The notes under the pieces were generated by a model, which was not told where the DNA came from, made no database searches, and saw nothing but the letters and a program-made list of their open reading frames with translations. Made by a program: the position numbers and the translations under genes. A stretch of DNA of 64,000 nt from Gnetum montanum. Its lineage: Eukaryota; Streptophyta; Gnetopsida; Gnetales; Gnetaceae. Where the stretch lies: positions 102,925-166,924 of the forward strand of contig MNCI01030902.1 of the NCBI GenBank assembly GCA_015680685.1. Reading direction: 5' to 3'. Positions 12,883 through 25,600 of the stretch are shown piece by piece. Each line of letters opens with the position of its first letter. Position 1 is the stretch's first letter.

Positions 12883-12900
12883 TGGCACCATTGCCAAGGA
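12883..12900 (+). promoter_or_regulatory. primer-binding site, tRNA-Asp type
   Basis: TGGCACCATTGCCAAGGA starts two bases after the LTR. It differs from the complement of the tRNA-Asp 3' end (TGGCGCCGTTGCCGGGGA) at four positions, all G to A. Confidence 0.75.
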
Positions 12901-13046
12901 TTGTAGTTCTTCATGCGCTATCTAAACCTAGTGAAACTTAGTAACCTCATTGTTCAAACCCTCAAAGTCAAATCCTACAAAAATAAAAAAATTAGTATTA
13001 TTATCATTAAATTAAATTTTAACTGCACATAGTTTATTAACACAAA

Positions 13047-15400
13047 ATGTCTTCTTCTCATAGGAGCCCATCTCCGCCCAAGGCAGTTCATGTGCCTCAG
13101 CAATACCGAGTGGTATATGCTCATCTCAATGAATATGTACCAAACTTTACCTTCATATTGCATCAACATGAACTGATGTGGTGACGCGATATGGAAGGTA
13201 ACATTGTATTGCCACCTGACTGATCTATTCGAGCTAATGCTCACTCAACACAGGCTTCAATATCTCCATGGAGAATACAAGATGTGAGATCCTGACTCAA
13301 GGGATTATCATCCCACTAAAACACAAAGATTAAGGGATCAGCAACTAGAGCACCAACATGAGCTTATGAAGGGAAAGGGGTCAAATATCTTTCCACCTCT
13401 GCTTGGCCCAATTGATGAAGGTGACCACTTCTTTAGTGATTCTCCTCTCTTTTGACTTTGTTTAAGGAGCCCTCAAAAATAATGTACAATCCACAATCCA
13501 TAATCTAGGTTCTAGTCAAAATGGATCCAATGAAAAAAATGGATTTGAAGAAGCAAGTCAAGAAAAGGGGGACAAAGGAGATCATGATCATGATCGTGGT
13601 CACAAGCATGGAAGGAAGGGTGATAGGCGTTAGTGCGGAGCAAGTTCCCCTTCTTCTTCCCCTTCATCATTATCATCTTCTTTTTCATTTAGTTCAAATC
13701 GTGACTGCAGAAGAAATAAATTTAATGGAGATGACCAATGAGACCAGAACAACAGAAGGAACCATCAGGACAGTCATGACCAACAACATGGGTAATCCAG
13801 AGAGCCCCACCATCAAGAAAGAAGGGCCAGTAGAGAAAATCATAGGCACCACCATCATGGCCTTTATGAACCCCTACTTGCTACTCGGGGCATGTTGAAT
13901 ATTATAGAGGCTATGAGGATTCTAACAAGGCATGTGAAGGATAGTAGAATAAAGAGGCTGGATACGAACAACATCCCTCGATTCGAGGGAGGATATGATG
14001 CTGATCTACAAAATCATCTCTAGGCCTTCTAGATGCATGTGCCTTGTAGAATATTGAGAATGAATGGAAAATGCTAAAATTATTTCCAAGGATACTCATA
14101 AAGGAAGCAAAAAATTGGTATCGATCCTTGGAACCAGAATCAATCAGGCGATGGAGTACGATGTTGGAATTATTCAATGAAAAATATCAAACGTACTCCT
14201 GAGTATCCAATCTAAGAAAACAAATTCAAAGGTGGAAATAAGGGAGCCATGAGCCCTTGGATGCTACTATTGGCCAATACTACTCTCTGTTGCATAGGTG
14301 TCCTGGCCATGGATACTTTTAGCTTGATCAGCTTTACCATATCATAGATGGGTTGTGGTCTAAAATTAGGAAAACCGTTGGCATCTATGCCCAAGAGATA
14401 CCTATTGGATTCAAAAATTAATTGAGTAGGTAGCCAAGAAGGAGGGAGAATTGAGAAAATGTGAAAGTGTAGAAGAATACAATAGGAACCCTTCTATTTG
14501 GAAAAATGAGGTTCGATTTTGAAAAATGAGGATGAATTCGTTAGAGATGAGGTGGTTAATCAAAAAACCTTATCATTCCAGAAATTGCAATCAGAAATTA
14601 TGACTAAGGTTGATCAATTATGGGACTCCATGGACAATAGGTTTCAAGTTGTTTTAAAAATTGCTAAAGAGTCCAAGGAGCAAAGTGGTGAGCATGAGCA
14701 CTGGAGGTGTAAGGAGGCTAAACATTCTATATCTAAGGGTAAAGGTAAAATGGCTATGATAGAGATGGCTACGGATAGAGACTTAGATGATGATGGTGGA
14801 TGTGATATCTACTAGTATGAACATCCTAAGGGATGTTGTCTAGTAGTATCACACTTGCAGGAATCTAGAGTGTATGCCTTACATCCATGACTTACACAAA
14901 GGAAAACACCCCAAAGATTACCTTATCCACAAGGCAATCATTGACAGTTTCACCAACCACAATAATACTATCCAAGTGGAGCTCCTTCGCAACCTTATGA
15001 ATTGCACCAATAGTGACAACAACCACAATTGTCAACATTGCCACCTCCAAGATAGTAATACCCTTACTAGCAACCAGATCCCTATGGTTACTATGTTCAG
15101 CAACCTTCATCTCCAAGGGACTCCTCTAGTCATGTTTCCACTTACCAACCTCACCACTACCCACCTAAAACAACCAATCACCCTATCCAAGGAGGGATGC
15201 CACCTACTATCATCATGCACCTCCTATTCCTACACCTACTCCTCCACCTCCTACACAGCTACCACCTGATTCATCCATATAGGGTGAATTACCTACACAA
15301 CCACAATAAAGGAATGCTATGAGGGTAGTTAATTTGCAATCAATTAATCCATCAAGCAGGTTGGAATCATGAATAAAGACCTTCTTTCAACCTCACAGTC
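13047..15400 (+). pseudogene. gag of element A
   Basis: Structural capsid polyprotein of the element. ATG 13047 opens MSSSHRSPSPP. A Ser/Arg-rich region follows (about 13500-13870), then a capsid-like start LLATRGMLNI and DTNNIPRFEGGYDADLQNHL (13875-14025), matching the same blocks in B and D. A frameshift follows near 14025. The knuckle before the Pro/Gln-rich tail reads GCDIY*YEHPKGCC (14797-14845); the second Cys is Tyr and a stop intervenes, so the CX2CX3HX4C knuckle is broken. The Pro/Thr/Gln-rich tail runs to about 15300. Confidence 0.75.
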
Positions 15401-18400
15401 CACCAAAGCCCTTGGACACATCAGTGGTTGGTAACCTTGCTCCTCCAACTTCCTCTATTTTCTATCTATCTAAGTCCCCTTCAAACCAAAATCCTTTTCG
15501 AATCCATACTGTAATGCTAACACATGCTATTTTTGACTGGATTCAACCTGGTAACTTGCCCAAAACATTAGTTGATCCCAGGAGTCCCCTAGTTTACTTG
15601 AAAATTGTTGGGAATGAGCCTTGTAAAGCTCTTCTTAACTTTGGTTTCTATGTTAATTTGATCTTGCATGAGATGTACACAATGTGGAACCTCCCTCCCT
15701 TGAAGAAGAGCAACATTCGGCTAGAACTGATGGACTAGTCCATCACTGTTCCATTCAGACTGATTGAGGACATCATCACCACCATTTGTGGGTGATCATA
15801 TCCTACTGATTTCCTAGTAATCAAAGTGTAGAACTACAAGGGAGACTTTTCAATTATTATGGGAAGGGCATGGCTAATTACTTTTGATGCCAAAATTGGC
15901 ATTAGAGATCTTTCCTTAGAAATATCAAAAGAAAATAAGTTTGGAAAGATCGAGAAGAAGAGAGTTCCATGTATCATGTATAGTGATTCAGGGTGCCATT
16001 GTGTGTGGAAGTTATGGTCAATAAAGCAAACATCTATCTCTACATGTAAGCAATGTGCACCAGAAGCTAATATCTAGAGATGTTTGTACATAGTAGCCAC
16101 AAAACAAGAGGGCACCCAATGGCTAACAATTGATGTTAGCAACAGTACATTATGCATAGAACTACTAAGGGCTTAATGTATGAATATGTTACAAGTATGG
16201 ATGAACTCAAGCAAGTTCATCACCAACTCTCTAAAGGAGAAAATGATGATGTTAATTAGGGTGAGTTGAAAATTCTTGACAATTTTAGACAAGAGCCCCT
16301 TGAATTGAAGACACTATCGACTGGAATGGAGTTTGTATTTTTGAAAAATAGAAGGCTAGTTATTATTAATGTCAAGCTTGCTACAGAACAAAAGAAACAG
16401 TTAATAAAAGTTGTGGAAAAATGGTCAACAGCTTTTGCCTAGTCATATTCCAAACTTACTAGGATAGATCCAAGAATATGCCAACACCGAATATACACCG
16501 ACCTCACCATCAAGCCAAAATGACAACTACAACAATGTTTGAATCCCAAGTTAAAATAGATTGTCAAAGATGAGATTGAACAACTCCTCAAAGTAGGATT
16601 CATCTACCCTGTCATAGATAGTGAGTGGGTGAGTCTGCTTGTGATTGTACCCAAGAAGGAAGGAAAATGGTGGGTGTGCATGGACTTCTGGCTACTCAAC
16701 ATGGCAACTTTCAAGGATCATTTTTTGTTGCCTTTTGTCAACCAAGTGTTGGACACCATTTTGGGGAACAGCTATTATAGTTTTCTAGATAGTTATAGTG
16801 GCTATAACCAAATCTAAATTGCATCAAAAGACCAAGCAAAGACAACTTTCACAAGTCCTTGGGGGATTTTTTCTTACTATTAGATGTCATTTGGTCTATA
16901 TAATTCCCCAACCACATTTCAACGATTAGTTCTCAACATTTTCCAACAATAGATTGATAGCAGGGTAGAAGTCTTTATGGATGATTTTTCTACCTATAGA
17001 GCTACATTTGAGCAATCCCTAGATCATCTTGAGAAAGTATTAAAGAGATGTGTTGAAACAAACCTCCAACTCAATTGGCAAAAGAGCCATCTTATGGTTT
17101 AGGAAGGCATAGTATTGGGGCATCACATTTCAAAAGCAAGAATCAAGGTGACCCTGAAAAAAAAAGGGTCATCCAAGCAATAACCTATCAAAATAGTTAA
17201 ACAAGTGCAATCTTTCCTTGGTCATACTGGCTACTACCAGCACTTTATCAAGAATTTTTCCAAAATTTCCAAGCCATTGGTAGAAATGACAAAGAAGGAT
17301 GCATCATTTATCTAGTCCCCTGCATGTGAAGCAACATTTTGATAAGTAAAGAAACATTTTGTTGAAACCCCCATTCTTCAAGCACCAAATTGGTCCAGAC
17401 CATTTCATGTGATGACCGATGCATCAAATTATGCTTTGGGGGTAGTGCTTACACAAATGGATGATCAAAAACATCCATATTACATTCACTATGCAAGTCA
17501 GACCATTGCAGGTGCACAACTGAACTACACCACCACAGAAAATGAGTTGATGGAAATGGTGTTTGCCTTAGAGAATTTTAGGCACTATGTGCTTGGCTGC
17601 AAAGTGTCTATGCATACAGATCATAGTGCCATCCGATTTCTAATGAATAAACCAATAGTGAGTCCCCATGTCATACAGTGGCTCGTGATTTTGCAAGAGT
17701 TCGATCTTACAATGGTAGATCACAAGGGTGTGAAGAATGTGATCATGGATTACTTATCGTGACTAAGATGGAACAACAAGAAGAAAGAGAGCTCTTTATT
17801 TGATAAATTCCCTAATGAATCTCTTCTTGCAAGTGCTATTAATGCACAAATACCCAATGAACCAAAATGATATGACACCATCCTTACTACCGCAAGGGCT
17901 GGACACTAAGAAGAAATAACAGTTTCTTCACCGAGTTAAGCATTTCATGGAGATTAATGAAAACCTTTACAAGGTTTCTCTCGATGGCCTAGTATGTTGG
18001 TGTGTTCCTGATATAGATCAACTGTGCATTCTCCAAGATGCTCATGAAGGTCCTTGTGGGGGCCATTATGCCAAGAGATACATGACCATAAAAATCCTCA
18101 TGGTAGGGTATTATTGGCCAACAATCTTTATGGATGTACATCTATTCATCCATGCTTGTGAACATTACTAGAGGGATGGTGGAATGATAGCTTGAATGGA
18201 GGAATCACAACAATGGATACAACCTCTCAAGCCATTCGATATTTGGGGCATTGAATTTCTGGGTCCCATTTCACCTTTATCAAATGGAAAGGCATATATA
18301 ATAGTCACAGTTGACAATTGTACCAAGTGGAAAGAAGCAACAACCATCATCGGCCATACATCCACCACTGCTGCTCTGTTTGTACAACAAAACATCTTAA

Positions 18401-19071
18401 ATAGGTTTGGTGTACCTTGTGCATTAATTTTTGATAATGGAACTCATTTTACAAGTGCCACTTTCCAAAAACTGATGCAATGCTTGGGGGTTAAACATAA
18501 ACTTATAATACCATATCACCCTCAAGCCAATGATCAAGCTAAGGTCACTAATCAGAAGATTACAAAAATCTTAACACGTACCATTAGCAAATACCAAAGG
18601 GATTGGAGCACTAAATTAAATGATACCCTTTGGGCCTGTCACTCCACATGGAAGCTTCCCATAGGTTATTCTTCCTATGAGCTTGTGTACAAAAAACTAC
18701 CAACATTACCCATCCAATCCGAGCTTCATACACTCTCTACAACCTATGACCTTGACCTAAATCTCAATCTAGCACACAAAGAATGATTGATGAACCTTAA
18801 CTTGCTAGAAGAAAATCAATTAATGGTCGTGTCATCCAAAAAAATGCATAAGGCATTCAACAAAAAATTCCATGACCTCAAAATAAGGAAAATCAAGTTT
18901 CAACTAGGAGACAAGGTTCTCTATTGGAATCCTGCACATGTACCCCAACAAACCAAATTTCAAACATCGTGAGAAGGACCTTACATCATTGATGAGACTT
19001 TTCCATCTAGGACCATGATTATCTATAAACCTGATAGCCCAAATAAGAAATAATTAGTCAACAATCAAAAA
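15401..19071 (+). pseudogene. pol of element A: protease, RT, RNase H, integrase
   Basis: Order as in Ty3/gypsy. Protease: KALLNFGFYVNLI (about 15625-15665); the catalytic Asp, still present in B (ALLDLGSG), is Asn here. RT: FIYPVIDSEWVS (16600-16635), MDFWLLNMATFKDHFLLPFVNQVL (16680-16750), catalytic box VFMDDFS (16972-16992). RNase H: MTDASNYALG (17412-17441), TTTENELM (17530-17553), HTDHSAI (17611-17633). Integrase: HHCC zinc finger HEGPCGGHY to CEHY (18042-18170), FDIWGIEFLGP (18237-18270), LIFDNGTHF (18424-18450), and the Glu box as QAKVTN (18535-18552), where catalytic Glu is Lys. Several stops and frame changes; inactive. The end is placed by alignment with the end of B integrase. Confidence 0.9.
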
Positions 19072-19161
19072 ATAAAACCTTCCATGAGCCCAATCCAACC
19101 AACTCAACAAACACCTCGCTAGATGAACAACCACGCTCAATCTTTCAGATCTCTCCCTTCC

Positions 19162-19180
19162 AACTTAGTCGTGGGGGAGA
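19162..19180 (+). promoter_or_regulatory. internal polypurine-tract-like block of A
   Basis: AACTTAGTCGTGGGGGAGA lies just after integrase. It closely resembles the 3' polypurine tract block of this superfamily (TTTAGTTGTGGGGGTA in D) and has counterparts in B, C and D. It could be a central plus-strand primer; this is inference. Confidence 0.45.
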
Positions 19181-19629
19181 TGGACATCCATATGAACACC
19201 TCTTGTGGCTTCTTAGTCTTTTAACCTTTTTTTTTACACATTTTTTATTTTTACAATTTTTTATTTTCATCTTCTTTGTTTTACATATTTGTATTTTTAA
19301 GGTTATTGATCTTCTCTTAGTCTTTGTTTTATACTATTGTTAATATATTCACTATCTATTGTCTACTCTTTTACTTTCTTTTATGGTTATGTTTGCTTTT
19401 GTTTAATGTGTTTCTCTACTTTTTCTACTAATAAGGTGGCAAGTACAATGATAATGCACTACTTGATGGTGGTATGCTTCATTTGTAATTTGATTGTTGA
19501 TGTCTGTTTTCTGACTTTGAATGTCATTACTGACAACTGGGACATGGTTTCTTTTCATGTAATAGGTAGTGAGTCCACATCATTCACCCATCCACATACT
19601 CTATGGTTTTTCTTATTTTGGAAGCATGC
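19181..19629 (+). other. start of the noncoding 3' region of A
   Basis: T-rich, with no conserved reading frame. The Cys/Phe-rich ORF 19337-19642 crosses into the LTR of B and is treated as chance. The last five bases before B (CATGC) form the left side of the target duplication of B. Confidence 0.6.
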
Positions 19630-20626
19630 TAATGAGTGGTGAGGTACCCTTACGCTCAACCATACAAATATGAGCGTTTCACGCACGATCCGATCGAATT
19701 CCAAGGACTAAGTGCTTATGCGCCCTTGTGGAACAAGGATGGATTGGTTGATCGTTGCTTTCCCAAGCTTGCCTGTATGTCATGATTGTATGGTTAATTA
19801 AGCTTGAGGCATATGATTTTTATAGCTTTTATGTTTTTATGTCCTACGCTAGTAGGGAAGGAGAGAGGTAACTAAGTGACTAATTTAACTTAACTACTCA
19901 TTAACTAAGTTCTAACTGATTCAAACACTAGCATCTATTCCCACTTGCTGTACACATCCTGAACCAGTGCAACACTATTAGGATTACCAAACACTAATCG
20001 TTACTGGGTTACCAAGCATTACACACATGCTCAAAGTGGTCGTGCTTGTGTAATTTGATGATTTGCTTAATTGATCAAAATGAATTGTTGTGCTAATAAC
20101 AGAAATGTAAAGTGCATAAAATAAAATAAAATAAAATAAATGCATAAGAAAATAAAATAAAAGAAATGCGTAAGAAAAAAAATCTCAAGTGCTACAAGGA
20201 TAAATCAAAGAGCTCATCTTTATTGTCGTACACGAGGTATGCTCAGGTACACAATGCTCAAATAAAGATCCATCCACACTTAGACCTCCTACTATAGGCA
20301 CTTGGAAAATACCCTAACTTTTAAACAAACTACAAGAGTTTCACTACTTGATTACTAAAAGACTTCCCTTCAATTGTGCACCTAGGCACTGTATTTATAG
20401 GCTTGGAAGAAACTACTCTAATAATTAGAGTAACCGCTCTAATAATTAGAATAACTACTAAAGCAACTGCTATAGTAACCACTCTAATAATTAGAATAAA
20501 CTGCTAAAGTAACTGTTCTAATAATTAGAATAAACCGCTAGAGTAACTACTCTAATAATTAGAATAAACTAATAAAGTAACTACTCTAATAATTAGAATA
20601 AACCACTAGAGTAACCACTCTTATCA
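19630..20626 (-). repeat. 3' LTR of element B
   Basis: On the plus strand it begins TAATGAGTGGTGAGG and ends CTTATCA. The partner LTR has TGATGAGTAGCGAGG and CTCATCA, so both ends here carry one transition. It includes an AAAAT microsatellite (20117-20160), a TATA box (plus-strand TATTTATA, 20392-20399) and six promoter palindromes. It is 997 bases long against 953 for its partner, partly because of the extra palindrome unit. Confidence 0.88.
20392..20618 (-). promoter_or_regulatory. LTR promoter of B (3' copy): six TCTAATAATTAGA palindromes plus TATA
   Basis: TCTAAT-A-ATTAGA, a perfect 13-base palindrome, occurs six times between 20413 and 20600. Several copies are about 34 bases apart with spacers of the type AAACCGCTAGAGTAAC. 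The array is directly upstream of TATA in the sense of the element. Confidence 0.75.
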
Positions 20627-20644
20627 TACCCCCATGACTGAATG
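20627..20644 (-). promoter_or_regulatory. polypurine tract of B
   Basis: Plus strand TACCCCCATGACTGAATG, that is CATTCAGTCATGGGGGTA in element sense, abutting the LTR. It primes plus-strand DNA synthesis. Confidence 0.75.
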
Positions 20645-22633
20645 CAAACTTGTCCTCAAGTTCCTTACAAAATATTGGGAAAGTATGGGATTATTGACTA
20701 ATTGACAACTGACAGTGTAATGGGATGATAGACTTAACATGCCCAGTGACAGATCAATAAGCATATTACAACATTGGTGTTCATGACCATTGTGGTGAAC
20801 ACTCGTACATAAATAACATCCAAGCCTTTATTTGGTAGCTTGTAGAGAAAGAGAGAGAAAGAAAATGAAGCATGTTGCTGCCAATGCTAAGATTGTGCCT
20901 TCAGTTGTTTATCCATAGCCATGCCACTAGACTTTCTCCTTTCGTAAATGCTCCAGTTCCAGTCCATCCTGAGTGCTTCATCCAAGCCCAGTCCATTATT
21001 TGTATGATCACCATCTGCACACACAACACAGTCACAAATGAGCAAGGATAGATAAACCACAATATAGTTGATACCTTTCCTCAATATGAAGCACATTGGC
21101 TAAGTTGTGGTTATGGTAGAAACTAGTTCAGAGATTTATCATAGGTGACCACCCAAGGTGCAGGGGTTAGGTGAATAGTAAAATGGAGAAAATTGAAAAA
21201 TTTGTGCTAGGGCCCCCATGACTAAGAGCAAGCCTCTGATAGCTATAAGATGGAAAAATATGAGGAACAAGAAAGATGAAAAAAAAATAACAACAGTAAT
21301 GCCAATAAAATGGATGTCATGGATGGGGCTGAAACAAGAGATGATTGATTGCAGGAAATGTTTAAGGAAAAGAACTTAACAATTGCACCAAAGAGGAATG
21401 CCAATGGGTCCTCCCCAAAGCAAGCTCATGCCTTTTATGCCTTGAAAAACCCACAAACCAAAGAGTCCGTAGGCTCTAGGAATTTCATTTGGAAACAAGA
21501 GTTAAAAACTTACCCACAAGAATTCACCAAAGAAAAACAATGCATTAATCTAGAAAAAAACTAATGATAGAATTGGCAATGAGGTGGAAAAATGGGAAGA
21601 AAGATTGAGAGGAGATAATGGAATGGAATCCCAAGAACAAGCTTGTGTAAAGTCCCTTGTGTATTTTATGGTTAATGTGACTGAGTAGAACCCATCCCAA
21701 ATCCAAACTCAAAAAAACCACATCTAGCGACCTCACATCAACACACTTGATCAATCCATCCACTTGAAGTAACAAGAATGCTTTCACAAAGAGTCACCAC
21801 CATTCTAAGGAGAGCAAGATGGAGAAGTAGGAAGCAAGAAAGGGCCTTAGTTAGAGGAAACCTTCAGGCATGGGTAACATGTCTTTCTAGTTCCATAACC
21901 AGTGCTTGTAGCCCATATTGCTTTATTATGTCTAAGAGGTGTGCTTTGAATTCTCACATTTTTTTTGTGAGAACCACACCATGCAAATACTTATTTTTAT
22001 TCACTCAGCTTCTTGATTTTTGAACAATGTTAGAATGGCAGAAAACCCAAGACAAAGCATCCAAGCACCCCAAGAGAATGGTCAACACAAATGCATCAAA
22101 TCCCCTTGAAGTCACACCCTTTTCATCCTTTGAGTCTTTCCTTGGTTTGAAAAGTACCCAGCCACCAATTGATTAATAGGTTTACTTAGAAAAAGGGATT
22201 GTACAGTTCCAAGCCAAAGGAGACCATAGAGTTGTATGGATGAGTGGACAGCATGGACTCATTGCCTGTCTTACCAAAAGAACCATGCCTTAATATCAGC
22301 ATCATAATTCAAAGGTAAAACCAAACATTAGCAATCAATATGATATGATTCAATACACCATCATGAGCACTTATTGTATGACGAATAAAAGTAAATCAAG
22401 CAAACAAAGAAATAGTAAAAATATGAACAATGGTGTAAAACAAAAATAAGAAAAGTTGGAAAAATGTGTAAAACAAAAATTCAAAAAGAACTGAAGACCT
22501 AGAACAGTTAGCATAGGTGGCCATCTTTCCCACAACTTAGTTGGAAGGAGGAGATCCAAAATAATGGGTAAGGTTTTCCATCCACAGAGGTAGCATGTGT
22601 ACTAGCCATCCTAAGCTCATGGAAAGGTTTGGT
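20645..22633 (-). other. noncoding 3' region of B
   Basis: About 2 kb between integrase and polypurine tract with no conserved frame. It contains blocks shared with other members: the pre-tract block around 20680-20705; TGGGTCCTCCCCAAAGCA (21407-21424), shared with C and, more weakly, D; the block at 21830-21960, shared with A at about 30150-30260; and an internal tract-like block at 22518-22545, read TAAGTTGTGGGAAAGATGG in element sense. Confidence 0.65.
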
Positions 22634-25600
22634 TTATTGCACGTTAACCAACAGCTTCTTGTTTGAGCTCTCAGATATATATGTTTTCATGGCCCCTGAA
22701 GGAAAAGTTGCATAAATAATATAAGGTCCTTTCCACAGTGTTTGAAATTTAGTACATTGTGGAACATGTGTGGGATTCCAATAGAAAACCTTATCTCCCA
22801 ATTGATATTTAACTTTCCTAATCCTTAGGTCATGACGTTGTTTATTGAATGCCTTGTGCAACTTGTTAGATGACAGAGTAGCTAATCGATTTTCATCTAG
22901 GAAGTTAAGGGTTACTAACCATTGTTTCTGTGCTAGATCAAGGTCAAGGTTGAGGTCACATGCCATGGATAGTGTATGGAGCTCAGTTTGAATGGGAAGT
23001 GTTGGTAATTTACCGTACACTAACTCATAAGGAGAGTAGCCTGTAGGGAGTTTCCATGTGGAGCGGTATGCCCAAAGAGCATCATTCAGTTTAGTGCTCC
23101 ACTCTCACCTAAACTTGCTAATAGTTCTTGTCAATATTTTTGTAATCTCCCTGTTGGTGACTTCTGCTTGATTGTTCACTTGGGGGTGGTATGGTGTAGT
23201 CAATTTATGCTCAACCCCTAAGTGTTGCATTAATTTCCGAAAAGTTACACCTGTGAAGTGTGTACCATTATCTAAAATAAGTGCACATGGCACACCAAAC
23301 CTATTTATGATTTTTTGTTGAACAAATCATGAAGCTGTAGATGATGTACAATCTTTAACAGTAGCTACTTCAGCCCATTTTGTTAGGTAATCAACGACAA
23401 TAATAGTATAATCTTTTCCATTGGACATTGGTGTAATCAGCCCCATAAAATCAATTCCTCAAATGTTGAAAGGTTCTAACGATTAAATCCATTGTTGTGG
23501 ACCCTCCATTCTAGTAGTCATTCCTCCATCACGTTGACAATGCTCACAAGATTTGATGAAACGATGGGTATCCCAAAATAATGTAGGCCAATAATATCCT
23601 ACAAGCAAGATCTTGATGGTCGTTCATCTCCTAACGTAATGACCCCCACAAGGACCCTCATGAGCATCTTGGAGAGCTTGCAGTTAATCTATATTAGGAA
23701 CACACCATTGAACCAAGCCATCAGGACACACTTTGTAAAGTTTTCCATTGATCTCCATAAAGTACTTGGCTCAATGAAGAAACTGTTGTTTCTCCTTAAG
23801 CTTTAACTCTTGTGGTGTTTGTTGGGTGAGGAGATAGGTAAGAATGCTACTGTACCAATTTGTCTCTATGGGTGATTGATTATCCACTACACTAGCAAAG
23901 AGAAATTCATCAAAGGAATGATCAGAAATTGGATACTCATCTTCTTTATTGTCCCATCGCAACCGAGATAAATGATCAACAACTACATTCTTGGTGCCCT
24001 TGCAATCAATCATCATTAAATCAAATTGTTGTAAGATTACAAGCCATCATATGATATGAGGGCTTACCATTGGCTTATTAATGAGGAACTAGATTACACT
24101 ATGATCTGTATGTATATACACTTTATATCCCAATACATAGTGTCTAAGCTTTTCTAGTGCAAACACTACAGCCATTAATTCTTTCACTGTGGTAGTGTAG
24201 TTAATTTGTGCACCAATGATACTTCTACTTGCATAATGGATGTAATAAGGATGCTTCTGGTCATCTAACTATGTAAGTACAGCTCCTAAAGCATAGTTGG
24301 ATGCGTCAGTCATGATATGAAATGGTTTAAACCAGTTAGGAGCTTGTAGAATGGGTGTTTCTACTAGCTTCTATTTCAGAGTTTGGAAAGATAATTCGCA
24401 TTCCCTGGTCCGCATGAAAGGTATGTCCTTTTTCATTAATTCCACCAATGGTTTGGAAACTTCTGAAAAGTTCTTAATAAATCTCCTATAGTAGCCAATA
24501 TGTCCAAGGAATGATCAAATATCTTTGATAGTTTCCAGTTGATGGGTAATTCCTTGGATAACTTTGATTTTCTCAGGTCTACCTCTATCCCTGTGTGTAA
24601 GATTTTGTGCCCTAGTACTATGCCTTCTTGGACCATCAAATGGCTTTTCTACTAGTTGAACCTCAATTTGGTTTCTACACATCTTTTTAACACTTGCTCC
24701 AATCGGTCCAAGGCTTGATCAAAATTTTCTCCATAAGTGGAGAAGTCGTCCATAAATACCTCCACACCATTCCATATCTACTATTAGAATATGCTTAGAA
24801 CTAGTCATTGAAATGTTTCAGGGGCATTGCACAAGCCAAACGGCATCTGTTTGTATGCGAACGTTCCCCAAAGACTAGTGAACATAGTCTTAGCTTGGTC
24901 TTCTAGGGCTATTTGTATTTGGTTATATCCGCTATATCCATCCAGAAAACTGTAATAGTGATGCCCTGCAATGGTTTCTAAGACTTGGTCAAAAAATGGC
25001 AATGGAAACTGATCTTTGAATGTTGCCATATTTAGTAGCCTGAAATCTATGCACATCCTCCACTTGCATCCCTTTTTAGTCACAATAACTAAGGGGCTAA
25101 CCCATTCACTATCAGCAATGGGGTATATGAACCCAGCCTTGAGAAGCTGTTCGATTTCTTCCTTAACTACTTGCTTCAGCTTAGGGTTCAATCGCCTTTA
25201 CGGTTGTCTTCAAGGCTTCATGGAGGGGTCAGTGTAAATTCTATGTTGGCATATCCTAGGATCTATTCCAACCATTTATTTATTACCTTCAGCAGTTATT
25301 CTTTCTGTTGAGGAGCAAGCTTAGCGTTGATAATTACCGGTTTTCCATTTTTAAGAAACGTGTATTCCATACCAGTGGATAATGGTTTTAGCTCAAGGGG
25401 ATCCTGCTTAAATTTCTCAGGGATTTTCAACTTCCCTAGTTGATATTTTCAAGGTTAAGACTTCGAAGTTGGTGGTGGACTTGCTCTAATGCATCTATGC
25501 TATCGATGTAAGCATAAGTCAAACCCTCAGTTGGTTCCATGCATATGAGTGAACTGCTTTCTTGATCATCTATTAGCCACTGGGTGTCTTCTTGTCGTGT

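Larger units (their letters stand above)
12020..19629 (+). mobile_element. element A, Athila-like Ty3/gypsy retrotransposon, 5' part
   Basis: Contains the 5' LTR, tRNA-Asp-type primer-binding site, gag, protease, RT, RNase H, integrase and the start of a long noncoding 3' region. It is interrupted at 19630 by element B and resumes at 29812. Athila lineage is inferred from the tRNA-Asp primer site, the ALLxxG protease core, the gag zinc-knuckle remnant and the long noncoding stretch after integrase. The coding part has many stops and several frameshifts. The 3' LTR was not found. Confidence 0.85.

Noticed and set aside
19337-19642. Cys/Phe-rich ORF of 101 residues with membrane-like segments
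   Set aside because: Crosses the A/B junction and lies in T-rich noncoding sequence; not present in B at the equivalent place.
20410-20620. Regularly spaced palindromes that could suggest a CRISPR array
   Set aside because: Spacers are themselves similar, the units lie within LTR promoters of a plant retroelement, and no cas genes exist here.
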